Positions 50,925 through 59,749 of a stretch of DNA of 64,000 nucleotides are shown here, in pieces. Both the position numbers and the translations under genes were made by a program. This DNA is from Flavobacterium sp. TR2 (GTDB lineage: Bacteria; Bacteroidota; Bacteroidia; Flavobacteriales; Flavobacteriaceae), in NCBI RefSeq assembly GCF_025252405.1, contig NZ_CP104307.1, positions 4,650,001 through 4,714,000 of the forward strand. Reading direction: 5' to 3'. Below the pieces are notes generated by a model. That model saw only the letters and a list, made by a program, of their open reading frames with translations. It did no database searches and had not been told where the DNA came from. The stretch's first letter is position 1, and the number at the start of each line of letters is the position of its first letter.

Positions 50925-51443
50925 TTATTTTTTCTCCGTTGTTTTGGGAGCATAGATTATTCCATCGTAATTAATTGGGGCTCTATTATTACTATTAACA
51001 GAAAGAGTTGTACTTCCGTTATAGTATATAGAAAACATTAAATCGTAAACATCGCTCTTGCCTCTTACGGTTGCTTTTAGAGTGGTATTATTCTTTTTGG
51101 TTTCAACTCTAATATTTTCAGGCTTTCCTTCAAATTTTATTCCGCCATCAGTACCGTAACCAACATTGTAGCCACGTCCAAAAAAAGGAAGATCGCAAGT
51201 TGTGCTATCAGCTTTAAACTTTAAGAAATAAGTATTATAGTCCAAATTAATTAATCTGCCGCCTTGAGGCGTTACTTTTTGGGCTTCAAAAACAAAATTC
51301 TGAGAATCGATAAGCGCTTTAATTTCATTTTGCTTTTTTTGTTCTCTTTCTTGCTTGAGCTCTTTCTTAGTTTTTTCCTGTGCAGAAACAGAAAAACTAA
51401 GAACACTTGCTAAAAACAGCAAAACAGATAGTTTCTTTTTCAT
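50925..51443 (-). CDS. DUF4251 domain secreted protein
   Basis: 172 residues with signal peptide (MKKKLSVLLFLASVLSFSVSAQ), a charged helix (KTKKELKQEREQKKQNEIKALIDS) and the DUF4251 core (FVFEAQKVTPQGGRLINLDYNTYFLKFKADSTTCDLPFFGRGYNVGYG). The family is widespread in Bacteroidetes and its function is unknown. It ends 42 bases upstream of the barrel gene and starts 4 bases after the META gene, so the three may form one transcript. Confidence 0.88.
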   Translation of the reverse strand: MKKKLSVLLFLASVLSFSVSAQEKTKKELKQEREQKKQNEIKALIDSQNFVFEAQKVTPQGGRLINLDYNTYFLKFKADSTTCDLPFFGRGYNVGYGTDGGIKFEGKPENIRVETKKNNTTLKATVRGKSDVYDLMFSIYYNGSTTLSVNSNNRAPINYDGIIYAPKTTEKK

Positions 51444-51447
51444 AACG

Positions 51448-51873
51448 CTATTTTTTAGTGAAACGCATCATGGCAATATCTCCAGAAATAAAATTCAATG
51501 TTTTGCCATCATCTGTAATATCATATGATGTAATTTTAGGCAATGTGCTCATATACGCCTGCTCACCTTTACTGCCATCCATGCACATCATCTTAGTTAC
51601 TGCCATTGGCTGTGTAAAATCTATTTTATTTCCAGTGACGTTCAGTTTTCCAGTATAAGAATTGCAACCATTGTTTCCAGACACTTGATTCTCTTTAGTA
51701 TTAAATTTTATGCTTGGCTTTTTATTCGGATATAAAGCATCAAAAGTTTGAGAATTGGAAATATAATTCAATTCCCATGTTCCATCAAGTTTAGAAACTG
51801 CATCCGTTTTTGCGCATTTGCAGGAAATTAAAAACGAACTTAAAAAAACGAGGGTAAAAATCTTTTTCATCAT
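51448..51873 (-). CDS. META-domain lipoprotein (HslJ-like)
   Basis: 141 residues. Signal with lipobox FLISC, then one META domain: LDGTWELNYI, KPSIKFNTKENQVSGNNGCNSYTGKL, MAVTKMMCMDG and MMRFTK. META proteins include the heat-shock protein HslJ; a stress-related envelope role is possible. Start may be the second Met (51870), with no difference to the mature protein. Confidence 0.9.
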   Translation of the reverse strand: MMKKIFTLVFLSSFLISCKCAKTDAVSKLDGTWELNYISNSQTFDALYPNKKPSIKFNTKENQVSGNNGCNSYTGKLNVTGNKIDFTQPMAVTKMMCMDGSKGEQAYMSTLPKITSYDITDDGKTLNFISGDIAMMRFTKK

Positions 51874-52085
51874 AACATTAAGGATTAAATGTGAGCGAAT
51901 TAGATAAATGATTTTCGGAAATTATTCGTTAAAAACCTCTACGAATTTACGCAATATTTTCTACTTTTAACTCAATCGATGTCAAATTATAACGTATAGT
52001 TTGACTTTTTTTTAACTTTTAGAGTTAATCAATTACGTTATTTTATGTTAAATTTACTTAATCTTTAACTAAAATGCCCGTAGAT

Positions 52086-52613
52086 ATGAAAAAACTAATT
52101 GTTTCTTTCGCTATAATTACAGCCTTAATCATTGGCTGTAAAACAAATAACAAGTCAAATGATGCTAAAACTCTAACTGTTGCATTAGAACCAAAAAGCA
52201 ACAGCAAAGTTGCCGGAACTGCTACTTTTGTAGAGAAAAATGGCAAAGTAACTTTTACCGCAAAAATAACTGGTTTAGAGCCAGGCGTTCACGCCATCCA
52301 TATTCATGAAAAAGCAGATTGCAGCGCTGCAGACGGAAGTTCTGCTGGAGGACACTGGAATCCTACTTTCAAGAAACACGGAAAATGGGGAGTTGGAGAA
52401 TATCACAAAGGCGATATCGGAAACTTTACCACTGACGAAAAAGGTAACGGATCTATCACTTTAAGCACTGACGAATGGTGTATTGGATGTGGTGACAGCA
52501 ACAAAGATGTTCTAGGAAAAGGCTTAATTGTACACGCAGGAACAGATGACTTTACCACTCAGCCAACTGGAAATGCCGGCGGAAGAGTAGCTTGTGCAGG
52601 AATCATCAAATAA
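52086..52613 (+). CDS. sodC: Cu/Zn superoxide dismutase lipoprotein
   Basis: 175 residues from ATG 52086 (MKKLIVSFAIITALIIGC, lipobox IIGC). Copper and zinc ligands of SodC can all be read: HAIHIHEKADC (two Cu His), GGHWNPTFKKHGKWGVGEYHKGDIG (bridging His, two Zn His, Zn Asp) and LIVHAGTDDF (last Cu His). The disulphide Cys pair is CSAADG and RVACAGI; two further Cys (CIGCGD) are an unusual extra pair. Dismutates superoxide in the periplasm. Confidence 0.94.
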   Translation: MKKLIVSFAIITALIIGCKTNNKSNDAKTLTVALEPKSNSKVAGTATFVEKNGKVTFTAKITGLEPGVHAIHIHEKADCSAADGSSAGGHWNPTFKKHGKWGVGEYHKGDIGNFTTDEKGNGSITLSTDEWCIGCGDSNKDVLGKGLIVHAGTDDFTTQPTGNAGGRVACAGIIK

Positions 52614-52722
52614 GAAAAATCATAATAACCGCTATTTTTAACAAAATCTAGCGGTTATTTCATTTTAAAATGAATTCTAAAACAAGAAAAAGACATAGCT
52701 TTGCATCAGCAAAATAAAGTCA

Positions 52723-53925
52723 ATGATTAACCCATCAGCACCAGGCTGGATCGATAAGTTTTTTAGTGAACAGAAGTTTTCAGAAGCTATTCCTTTTGAA
52801 ACTGTAGATTCGTTTTACTATAAAGTAAGAGAAACAGGGTTTATTTATGGCCATATTATTGCTATAGATTCTCAAGTTCCAATCCCGATCAAAGGCTGGT
52901 TTAAAACCGAAATTTCAAAAGTAGCTTTACTGAACACTCTCTATCATGTTTTTTGTTTGGAGAAAAGAAATTCGGAACCTAAAAATTTTATTTCAGAAGT
53001 TTTAAAGTTTTACAAACAAATGAATCCAGAGGGATTTAATTTGTTTAAAATGTTATTGCCCAAAGACACTCCTTCGCTATCTCTGGAAAACATTATAGAT
53101 CAGCGAGTTCAAACCAATGACAGCATCATCAGTAAAAACTTTTCGCATTTGGTAACCAATGCGCTATTATTTATTGATGTTTTGGCATTTAGACAATATT
53201 TGGAACATGGAGAAATTCCTGAAAAATATTTAAAAAGGATTGAAGAAACTGTTTTAGGAATTGTTGGTTTGGCTTTAAAAACCAAAACCGTAAAATCGCA
53301 GCACGACGACCTTTTAATAAAACTTTTTGAGGCTTCAATACGCTATTCGAAATTTTCAAAAGTTACTGTCGAAACTCTGGAGACTTTGAATCTTGATTAC
53401 TTCAAAAACAGACTTGAACAATATTACCTAATCGACATGGCCGGAATGGCTTTATGGAGTGATGGTGTAGTAGAAAACGAAGAATCGTATTTCTTATATG
53501 CTTTAGGATCAACAATGGGAGTTCCAGACGAATTTGTAACGAAAAGTATGGATACAACCAATACTTTTATCACCACTCACAAAAAGAAGATTCCGTACTT
53601 TAATTATTCGAATCCTGTTAAACATTTTTATGACCAAATGACGCATAGCGTAGTCAAATTAATCATACGAAACAAAAACAGGCTGATTAAAGAAATTGTT
53701 CAAAGCAAAGAATTAATGGTGCTTCTTGCCTACTCTACAACGAGAGATTTGGATGCAAAAGAAAAGAAGAAGGTAAAAAAACAGCTTTTAGACATTTGTA
53801 AAACCATTCCGTCGCTCACCATATTTTTACTTCCAGGAGGAAGTTTGCTGCTCCCTATATTGATTAAGTTTATTCCAACAATGCTGCCCTCAGCATTTAA
53901 TGAGAACTTAGACGAGAACGAATAA
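52723..53925 (+). CDS. LETM1-related protein
   Basis: 400 residues. The N-terminal two thirds are helical with a TerB-like stretch (IDMAGMALWSDGVVENEESYFLYALGSTMG). The C-terminal part (KELMVLLAYSTTRDLDAKEKKKVKKQLLDICKTIPSLTIFLLPGGSLLLPIL) matches the LETM1-like end of flavobacterial proteins sometimes called LETM1-related biofilm-associated proteins. A hydrophobic hairpin at the C-terminus suggests membrane association. Actual function uncertain. Confidence 0.82.
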   Translation: MINPSAPGWIDKFFSEQKFSEAIPFETVDSFYYKVRETGFIYGHIIAIDSQVPIPIKGWFKTEISKVALLNTLYHVFCLEKRNSEPKNFISEVLKFYKQMNPEGFNLFKMLLPKDTPSLSLENIIDQRVQTNDSIISKNFSHLVTNALLFIDVLAFRQYLEHGEIPEKYLKRIEETVLGIVGLALKTKTVKSQHDDLLIKLFEASIRYSKFSKVTVETLETLNLDYFKNRLEQYYLIDMAGMALWSDGVVENEESYFLYALGSTMGVPDEFVTKSMDTTNTFITTHKKKIPYFNYSNPVKHFYDQMTHSVVKLIIRNKNRLIKEIVQSKELMVLLAYSTTRDLDAKEKKKVKKQLLDICKTIPSLTIFLLPGGSLLLPILIKFIPTMLPSAFNENLDENE

Positions 53926-53926
53926 A

Positions 53927-53955
53927 AAAAATCGCCCTTTTTACAGGGCGATTTC
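53927..53955. terminator. Bidirectional terminator
   Basis: AAATCGCCCT-6 bases-AGGGCGATTT, 10-bp stem between two converging genes, with A-run before it and T-rich text after it. Confidence 0.85.
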
Positions 53956-53967
53956 TATTTCTAACTA

Positions 53968-54603
53968 TTAAAGATCTAATTGGTAAACTTCGTCCAGCTC
54001 ATCATTCGAAGCAATGTTTACATTTAAGTCAGTTACAAAACCTGAATTTAATCCGTAAACCCATCCGTGAAGCATTAAGTCTTGGCCATTTTTCCAAGCA
54101 TTTTGAACAATAGATGTTTTTGCTAAGTTGTAAACTTGCTCTTTAGTATTGATTTCAACAAAAGCATTAAAACGCTCTTCTTCATTCTCAATTGAGTTTA
54201 AATATTTATCGTGCAGACGGTACTCATCTTTAATATGACGCAGCCAGTTATCGATAATTCCAACAGACTGATGCCCCATTGCAGCTTTCACGCCACCGCA
54301 TCCGTAATGCCCGCACACGATAATGTGCTTAATTTTCAAAACATTTACTGCATAATCAAGAACACTCAACATATTCATATCAGAGTGTACAACCATATTG
54401 GCAATGTTTCTGTGCACAAAAACTTCACCTGGTTTTGCACCAACAATTTCGTTTGCAGGAACACGGCTATCAGAACATCCAATCCATAATAATGGCGGCT
54501 GCTGTCCTTTTGCTAAATCAGCAAAATAATTAGGATCTTTTGCTAATGAAGTTTCTACCCACTTTTTATTGTTCTCTAATAACTGCTCATAAAATTTTCT
54601 CAT
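53968..54603 (-). CDS. can: Beta-class carbonic anhydrase
   Basis: 211 residues. Zinc site: Cys43 in IGCSDSRVPANEI with the Asp45-Arg47 dyad, His99 and Cys102 in CGHYGCGGVKAAM. VHRNIANMV and FVDLN-like tail (VTDLNVNI) are also typical. Interconverts CO2 and bicarbonate in the cytoplasm. The adjacent SulP transporter on the same strand (114-base gap) suggests that bicarbonate is the shared substrate. Confidence 0.95.
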   Translation of the reverse strand: MRKFYEQLLENNKKWVETSLAKDPNYFADLAKGQQPPLLWIGCSDSRVPANEIVGAKPGEVFVHRNIANMVVHSDMNMLSVLDYAVNVLKIKHIIVCGHYGCGGVKAAMGHQSVGIIDNWLRHIKDEYRLHDKYLNSIENEEERFNAFVEINTKEQVYNLAKTSIVQNAWKNGQDLMLHGWVYGLNSGFVTDLNVNIASNDELDEVYQLDL

Positions 54604-54717
54604 TTCTTTTATTTTTTGTGTGGTAATTTCTAAGTTATAATAGTCTCAAAAAATGAACTTGATGTAAAGTTACCTAAATTTTGACATTTCTTTGGCTTTA
54701 AAAACACCTTATTTTAA

Positions 54718-56364
54718 TTATTCTTCTCTAACAACTTCTCTTTTAACCATTTCTCTTTTTGCCACATCATAATAATGTTCAATCGTTACGTGGTTACTAT
54801 TTTCTGGCGTATTTTCCAATTCGTAGGCTTCTTTAAACCCTTTGAGCTTCACTTTGATATTCTCATCAACTGCTCTGGTTTCTTTAAATTCGCGAATCAA
54901 ATCTAAAACGTCATGCGCAATATACTCCGTATCATGAGCATTGATAACGACTTTTGAGTTTTCCGGAATTTCATTTAAAGTTTGTTTGATAGCCGCTTTG
55001 TTCAAAAACGAAACTTCCTGAGCTAAATCGATATGAATGATATCCCCATCCTCGTATTCTTCTTTTTTAAAGACATAAGCTCTTTTTAGGTTTCCTCTCA
55101 AAACAAAGATGATACTGATGATAATTCCCAACGCAACACCTTTTAGCAAATCTGTCGCAACAACAAAGACCAAAGTTGCAATGAAAGGTACAAACTGGTA
55201 TTTTCCCTTTTCCCAGAAATGCATAAAAGTTGCTGGTTTTGCTAATTTATATCCAACCAAAATCAAAACGGTAGCCAATGTTGCCAATGGAATTTTGTTT
55301 AGAATAGCTGGTATAGACAATACGCTTATCAATAAAAGCACACCATGAATGATGGCAGACATTTTAGATTTTGCACCTGCATTATTATTCGCAGATGACC
55401 TAACTACGACAGAAGTCATTGGCAAACCTCCCAAAAGAGAACTTACAATATTACCAACACCTTGCGCTCTAAGCTCTACATTTGTATTGGTGTAACGTTT
55501 TTGCACATCCATTCTATCAGAAGCTTCAATACATAACAGCGTTTCGATAGAAGCGACAATGGCAATCGTAATGGCAACTACCCAAACTTGCGGATTTGTA
55601 ATAGCAGTGAAGTCAGGCGTAATTATAATTGATTTAAAGTCTTCAAAAGATTTTGGAACTGGCAAAGAAACCAAATGTTCTTTCGCAATTGCCAAAGTGC
55701 TTCCTGTAGATAAAAATATTTCGTTTAAAACTACTCCAGCAATAACAGCAACCAAAGCTCCTGGAACCAGTTTTATTCTTTTTAGGAAAGGCACTTTTTC
55801 CCAAGCTAATAAAATGACCAATGAAACTGCCGAAACCACCACAGCTCCTAAATGAATGTGATTTAAAACATCAAACAAAAATGAAAATGAATTGCTTCCA
55901 TCATTTTGAATAAAAGCTTGATCTCCTTCGAAATCTGCATCATAGCCAAAAGCGTGCGGTATCTGTTTTAAGATGATGATAATTCCGATACCCGCTAACA
56001 TTCCTTCGATTACGTTTGTTGGAAAATAATTCGATATACTTCCCGCTTTTAAAAATCCTAATGCTAATTGAATTAATCCAGCAATAAAAACAGACATTAA
56101 AAATACATTGAACGCACCTAAATCGGTAATAGCGGTTAAAATGATAGCTGTTAACCCAGCAGCTGGACCTGATACGCTAATATGCGACTGGCTCAAATAT
56201 CCTACAACGATACCCCCCACAACACCAGCGATAATTCCAGAAAATAACGGCGCTCCAGAAGCCATTGCAATACCTAAACACAACGGAAGAGCCACCAAGA
56301 AAACCACTAAACCTGAGGCAAAATCAGATTTAAGGTTGGCAAAAAGATTGATTTTTTTTGTCAT
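54718..56364 (-). CDS. SulP-family anion transporter with STAS domain
   Basis: 548 residues with about 10-12 membrane segments (for example SGLVVFLVALPLCLGIAMASGAPLFSGIIAGVVGG, a SulP hallmark) and a C-terminal cytoplasmic STAS domain from about residue 440 (IIHIDLAQEVSFLNKAAIKQTLNEIPENSKVVINAHDTEYI). SulP proteins carry sulfate, bicarbonate or other anions; next to a carbonic anhydrase the bicarbonate route is favoured by inference. Confidence 0.9.
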   Translation of the reverse strand: MTKKINLFANLKSDFASGLVVFLVALPLCLGIAMASGAPLFSGIIAGVVGGIVVGYLSQSHISVSGPAAGLTAIILTAITDLGAFNVFLMSVFIAGLIQLALGFLKAGSISNYFPTNVIEGMLAGIGIIIILKQIPHAFGYDADFEGDQAFIQNDGSNSFSFLFDVLNHIHLGAVVVSAVSLVILLAWEKVPFLKRIKLVPGALVAVIAGVVLNEIFLSTGSTLAIAKEHLVSLPVPKSFEDFKSIIITPDFTAITNPQVWVVAITIAIVASIETLLCIEASDRMDVQKRYTNTNVELRAQGVGNIVSSLLGGLPMTSVVVRSSANNNAGAKSKMSAIIHGVLLLISVLSIPAILNKIPLATLATVLILVGYKLAKPATFMHFWEKGKYQFVPFIATLVFVVATDLLKGVALGIIISIIFVLRGNLKRAYVFKKEEYEDGDIIHIDLAQEVSFLNKAAIKQTLNEIPENSKVVINAHDTEYIAHDVLDLIREFKETRAVDENIKVKLKGFKEAYELENTPENSNHVTIEHYYDVAKREMVKREVVREE

Positions 56365-56447
56365 AATATAATACTAAAAAAATTATTCATTAAAGATTTT
56401 CCGCATCTCGACAGAAATGCAGATAAAGATCAAAATAATCGAAAGTA

Positions 56448-56729
56448 TTATGCTACGTTTGGCGGTGGAGCAAATATGCTCGGAGATATATTGTCTAGTT
56501 TGACAATGTTTTCAGAAATGATTGTTTTTTTCTCGATGTAAACCGGAATCAAAACTTCGTGCTCAAGAATTGCAGGGTGAACTACATTTTTAAGTTCTTT
56601 ATGCACTTCTTCTTCAGCAATGCTAAAAGATATAGCCGTATTATTTCCTTTCTTTAACGCCTGAACAATTGTTGGGGTCGATAAGAAGGCAATGAATATG
56701 AATAATAATATGCGAGCTATAAATTTCAT
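56448..56729 (-). CDS. Small hypothetical exported protein
   Basis: 93 residues from the ATG at 56729; a TTG at 56753 would add eight. One N-terminal hydrophobic segment (FIARILLFIFIAFLSTPTIVQA) followed by a polar domain (ISFSIAEEEVHKELKNVVHPAILEHEVLIPVYIEKKTII) and a Pro-rich end. Likely membrane-anchored or exported. No family recognised. Confidence 0.75.
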   Translation of the reverse strand: MKFIARILLFIFIAFLSTPTIVQALKKGNNTAISFSIAEEEVHKELKNVVHPAILEHEVLIPVYIEKKTIISENIVKLDNISPSIFAPPPNVA

Positions 56730-56792
56730 TAAAGCAAAAATAGCGTTAAACAAATAAAATCAAAGAGATTTTTATAGAAATTTAACATAAAT

Positions 56793-56831
56793 AAAAAAGC
56801 AGAATGCAATTTTCATTCCATTCTGCTTCTA
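56793..56831 (-). terminator. Terminator of dps
   Basis: On the minus strand AGCAGAATG and CATTCTGCT pair (9 bp) and are followed by TTTTTTA. Confidence 0.8.
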
Positions 56832-56851
56832 TTTTATTAAAAACCAATATT

Positions 56852-57331
56852 TTATAATGATTCTTCTAACCAAGCATTCATCATCCAAATTGTTTTTTCC
56901 TGCTCAGCAATGAAGTCGCTCATCATAGAATTGGTTCCTTCATCATTAATTTCATCAGATTTGTTCAATATTTCTCTTTCGATTTTTAATAAATCTGATA
57001 GCGAATGAACAATCAATTGAACTGCTTTTTCGTCGTTAGAAATATTCTTCCCAACCGCTAATTTATTGTTTTTAATATAATCTTCAAAAGTATGCAGTGG
57101 CGTTCCTCCTATTGTTAGCACTCTTTCTGCAATCATATCAATTTTTAACTGTGCGTCTGTATATAATTCTTCAAATTTTACATGTAAATCAAAAAAACGC
57201 TTTCCACGAATATTCCAGTGAATTCCTCTCAAGTTTTGGTAATACACTTGAAAGTTTGACAATAAAACATTCAGTTCTTTTACTAACAATTCTGATTCTT
57301 TTACAGGTAATCCTAAAATATTTGTCTTCAT
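56852..57331 (-). CDS. dps: Dps-family ferritin-like protein
   Basis: 159 residues. The inter-subunit ferroxidase residues of Dps are visible: His in GIHWNIRGKRFFDLHVKFEELY, with the Asp/Glu pair in DAQLKIDMIAERVLTIGG. Stores iron and protects DNA by using up hydrogen peroxide. It is divergent from oxyR across a 107-base gap with TAnnTTTG boxes on both strands (TAAATTTG at 57366-57359 for dps). Confidence 0.95.
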   Translation of the reverse strand: MKTNILGLPVKESELLVKELNVLLSNFQVYYQNLRGIHWNIRGKRFFDLHVKFEELYTDAQLKIDMIAERVLTIGGTPLHTFEDYIKNNKLAVGKNISNDEKAVQLIVHSLSDLLKIEREILNKSDEINDEGTNSMMSDFIAEQEKTIWMMNAWLEESL

Positions 57332-57358
57332 AATTTAATTTTTTACACTAATTTACTA

Positions 57359-57418
57359 CAAATTTAGGGTAACTTTACTAAAATATATATAAATAAAAAT
57401 TATATTTTCTTATTTTTG
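57359..57418. promoter_or_regulatory. Divergent dps/oxyR promoter region
   Basis: Minus-strand TAAATTTG (57366-57359) faces dps and plus-strand TATTTTTG (57411-57418) faces oxyR; the 44 bases between them are very AT-rich and are the likely OxyR site. I see no clear -33 box for either. Confidence 0.5.
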
Positions 57419-57438
57419 CATCACAAATTACTATCAAT

Positions 57439-58386
57439 ATGACTATAACTCAATTGCAATATGTGTTAGCGGTTGCTGAGCATAAAAACTTCACCCTTGC
57501 TGCTGAAAAATGCTTTGTAACACAGCCAACTTTAAGTATGCAGATACAAAAAATTGAAGAAGAACTTAACATTTTAATTTTCGACAGAAGCAAAAAACCG
57601 ATCCAGCTTACTGATATAGGGCAAAAAATTGTAAGTCAGGCAAAAAACATCGTAAACGAGGCTGATCGCATAAAAGATATTGTAGAACAGCAGAAAGGTT
57701 TTATTGGCGGAGAATTTCGTTTAGGGATTATTCCAACGATTATGCCTACACTTTTGCCAATGTTCTTGAACAACTTCATTAAAAAATATCCAAAAGTAAA
57801 ACTCTTAATCGAAGAGCTTAATACAGAGGAAATTATTTTGAAATTGAAAAACGGACATCTTGATGCGGCGATTGCTGCAACTCCGCTTGAAGACGAAAAA
57901 ATCAAAGAAATCGTATTGTACTTTGAGCCATTTGTGGCCTACATTCCTGAGCATCATGCCAGTTTCCAGAAAGAAGAAATTGAAGTAGCCGACTTAAACC
58001 TGAATGAAATTCTGCTTTTGCAAGACGGTCACTGCTTTAGAGATGGCATTTTGAATTTGTGCAAAAATGTCTCAGACGCCGACCAGAATAATTTCCAGAT
58101 TCAAAGTGGAAGTTTTGAAACCTTGATTAAATTGGCAGACGAAGGCCTTGGTACAACGTTACTTCCGTACTTGCACACCTTAGACTTAAAAGAATCCGAT
58201 AAACTGAAACTTCGAAATTTTAAGGAACCTAAACCGGCTCGAGAGGTAAGTTTGATCTACCCAAAGAGCGAATTAAAGATGCAAATCATTGATGCACTCA
58301 GATCTACAATTGCTGGCGTTGTAAAAGGTGCAATTGTTTTTCAAAATGTTCAAATCATTAGTCCATTACAAAAGAAAGCGCAATAA
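57439..58386 (+). CDS. oxyR: Hydrogen peroxide-responsive LysR regulator OxyR
   Basis: 315 residues. LysR helix-turn-helix at the start (MTITQLQYVLAVAEHKNFTLAAEKCFVTQPTLSMQI), then a periplasmic-binding-like sensor domain. The redox motif GHCFRDGILNLC puts Cys at residues 199 and 208, the same positions as the peroxide-sensing pair of E. coli OxyR. Divergent from dps, a usual target. Terminator at 58388. Confidence 0.94.
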   Translation: MTITQLQYVLAVAEHKNFTLAAEKCFVTQPTLSMQIQKIEEELNILIFDRSKKPIQLTDIGQKIVSQAKNIVNEADRIKDIVEQQKGFIGGEFRLGIIPTIMPTLLPMFLNNFIKKYPKVKLLIEELNTEEIILKLKNGHLDAAIAATPLEDEKIKEIVLYFEPFVAYIPEHHASFQKEEIEVADLNLNEILLLQDGHCFRDGILNLCKNVSDADQNNFQIQSGSFETLIKLADEGLGTTLLPYLHTLDLKESDKLKLRNFKEPKPAREVSLIYPKSELKMQIIDALRSTIAGVVKGAIVFQNVQIISPLQKKAQ

Positions 58387-58387
58387 A

Positions 58388-58415
58388 AAAGGAGCCAATT
58401 TGGCTCCTTTCTTTT
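58388..58415 (+). terminator. Terminator of oxyR
   Basis: AAAGGAGCC-AATTT-GGCTCCTTTCTTTTT, 9-bp stem overlapping the end of the next minus-strand gene. Confidence 0.85.
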
Positions 58416-58612
58416 TATACTTTAATTAGTTGTAGACTTTGTTTTAATTCTGGTTTTCCGACAACGAAATTCAGCAACCATTCTTGCAATTGTTCCATTT
58501 CGTAAGGTAACAGTGTTTTGATAGCTTTTTCTAACTCTTTGCAGAAAAGTACCGGATCGAAACTAACTCTTTCAAGTATTGATTTCGTGTAATCAAACAT
58601 CATTTTTGACAT
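58415..58612 (-). CDS. Conserved small hypothetical protein
   Basis: 65 residues, three possible Met starts within the first five codons (MSKMMFDYTKSILERVSFDP...). Helical and acidic (LFCKELEKAIKTLLPYEMEQLQEWLLNFVVGKPELKQSL). The size and composition resemble the small proteins found near oxyR or dps in flavobacteria, but I cannot name a family. Confidence 0.78.
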   Translation of the reverse strand: MSKMMFDYTKSILERVSFDPVLFCKELEKAIKTLLPYEMEQLQEWLLNFVVGKPELKQSLQLIKV

Positions 58613-58778
58613 AATAAAATAAGATTTTCGGGGGTTATCTATTTTTTTAAACTCGAACCAAATTTAATCAAATAACTAACATAAATATTACTTTTAACTT
58701 ATTTTTTTAAAAACTTTAGCAACGAATACGTTTTCTTAAAACATATAAATCAATGTAGAATTATTCTAAATAACTCAT

Positions 58779-59441
58779 TTAAACCTTTTTATAAGCTCGA
58801 AACATTTCTCTTTTTCCTGGTGGACCTGTTAATTTTTCTACCGTAAATCCAACCTCTATCATACTTCTTTTAACAACTCCTCTTGCAGCGTATGTAACCA
58901 AAACACCATTAGGTTTTAAGCTATTGTACATTTTCTGAAAAATCTCGGTACTCCAAAGCTCCGGCTGCACTCTATACCCAAAGGCATCAAAGTAAATCAA
59001 ATCAAAAGTTTCAAAATCGTTTATTTCGTGAAAAAATTGTTTTCTTTTGGTTAACGAGAATAGATCGCAAATTTCTGCTTTTTCATCCCATTCGCTTTTA
59101 TGCATTTTTTCAAAAATGTTCTCAAATTCCAATGCCTCAAGTTCAGCGGCATAATTCATCTCTAAGATTTCATCTGCATCAACAGGATACGCCTCTACCC
59201 CTACGTAATCTATTTTCTGATTTTTTCTAATAGCTTCCAAAAAAGTAATAAAAGCATTCAAACCAGTACCAAAACCTATCTCTAATATACTTATAGGATT
59301 TTCAAATAATAAAAGTCCATTTTTGATAAAAACGTGCTTTGCTTCCTGAATTGCTCCGTGTTTGGAATGATAGCATTCGTCCCATTCTGGCAAACGAATT
59401 GTAGTTGAGCCATCTAGCGTTTTAATTATTTCTCTTTTCAC
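58779..59441 (-). CDS. mnmD: tRNA mnm5s2U34 methyltransferase MnmD
   Basis: 220 residues, DUF752/MnmD family. SAM-binding motif I is ILEIGFGTGLNAFITFL; DLIYFDAFGYRVQPELWSTEIF carries the acidic catalytic region, and LVTYAARGVVKRSMIEVGFTVEKLTGPPGKREMFRA is the family end. It is the methyltransferase half of E. coli MnmC without the oxidase domain and finishes mnm5s2U34 in tRNA. Confidence 0.93.
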   Translation of the reverse strand: MKREIIKTLDGSTTIRLPEWDECYHSKHGAIQEAKHVFIKNGLLLFENPISILEIGFGTGLNAFITFLEAIRKNQKIDYVGVEAYPVDADEILEMNYAAELEALEFENIFEKMHKSEWDEKAEICDLFSLTKRKQFFHEINDFETFDLIYFDAFGYRVQPELWSTEIFQKMYNSLKPNGVLVTYAARGVVKRSMIEVGFTVEKLTGPPGKREMFRAYKKV

Positions 59442-59749
59442 CTTTTTAAGAATTTAGCAATAGCTTTTTATTGATTTTCAAGCTATTTTAATATTCAAAA
59501 TTAGTCAAAACAAATGCGTAAAGCCTTAAAAAACGATACTTTTTTCATAAAATCTTTATAAAAACCAATTAAATATTTGAGTTTATTATAGGATAAATAA
59601 ATCTCAGTCAAAACGAGCAAATAATGATTTTTCACTAAGTGTTTTACAGATTTTTACGTAATTTTGCATTCAATAAATTCTATTTTACACGATATCATCA
59701 CTTTAGATTTTCTGACAGTGAAAAATATCTCACAAAAAACTACATAATT

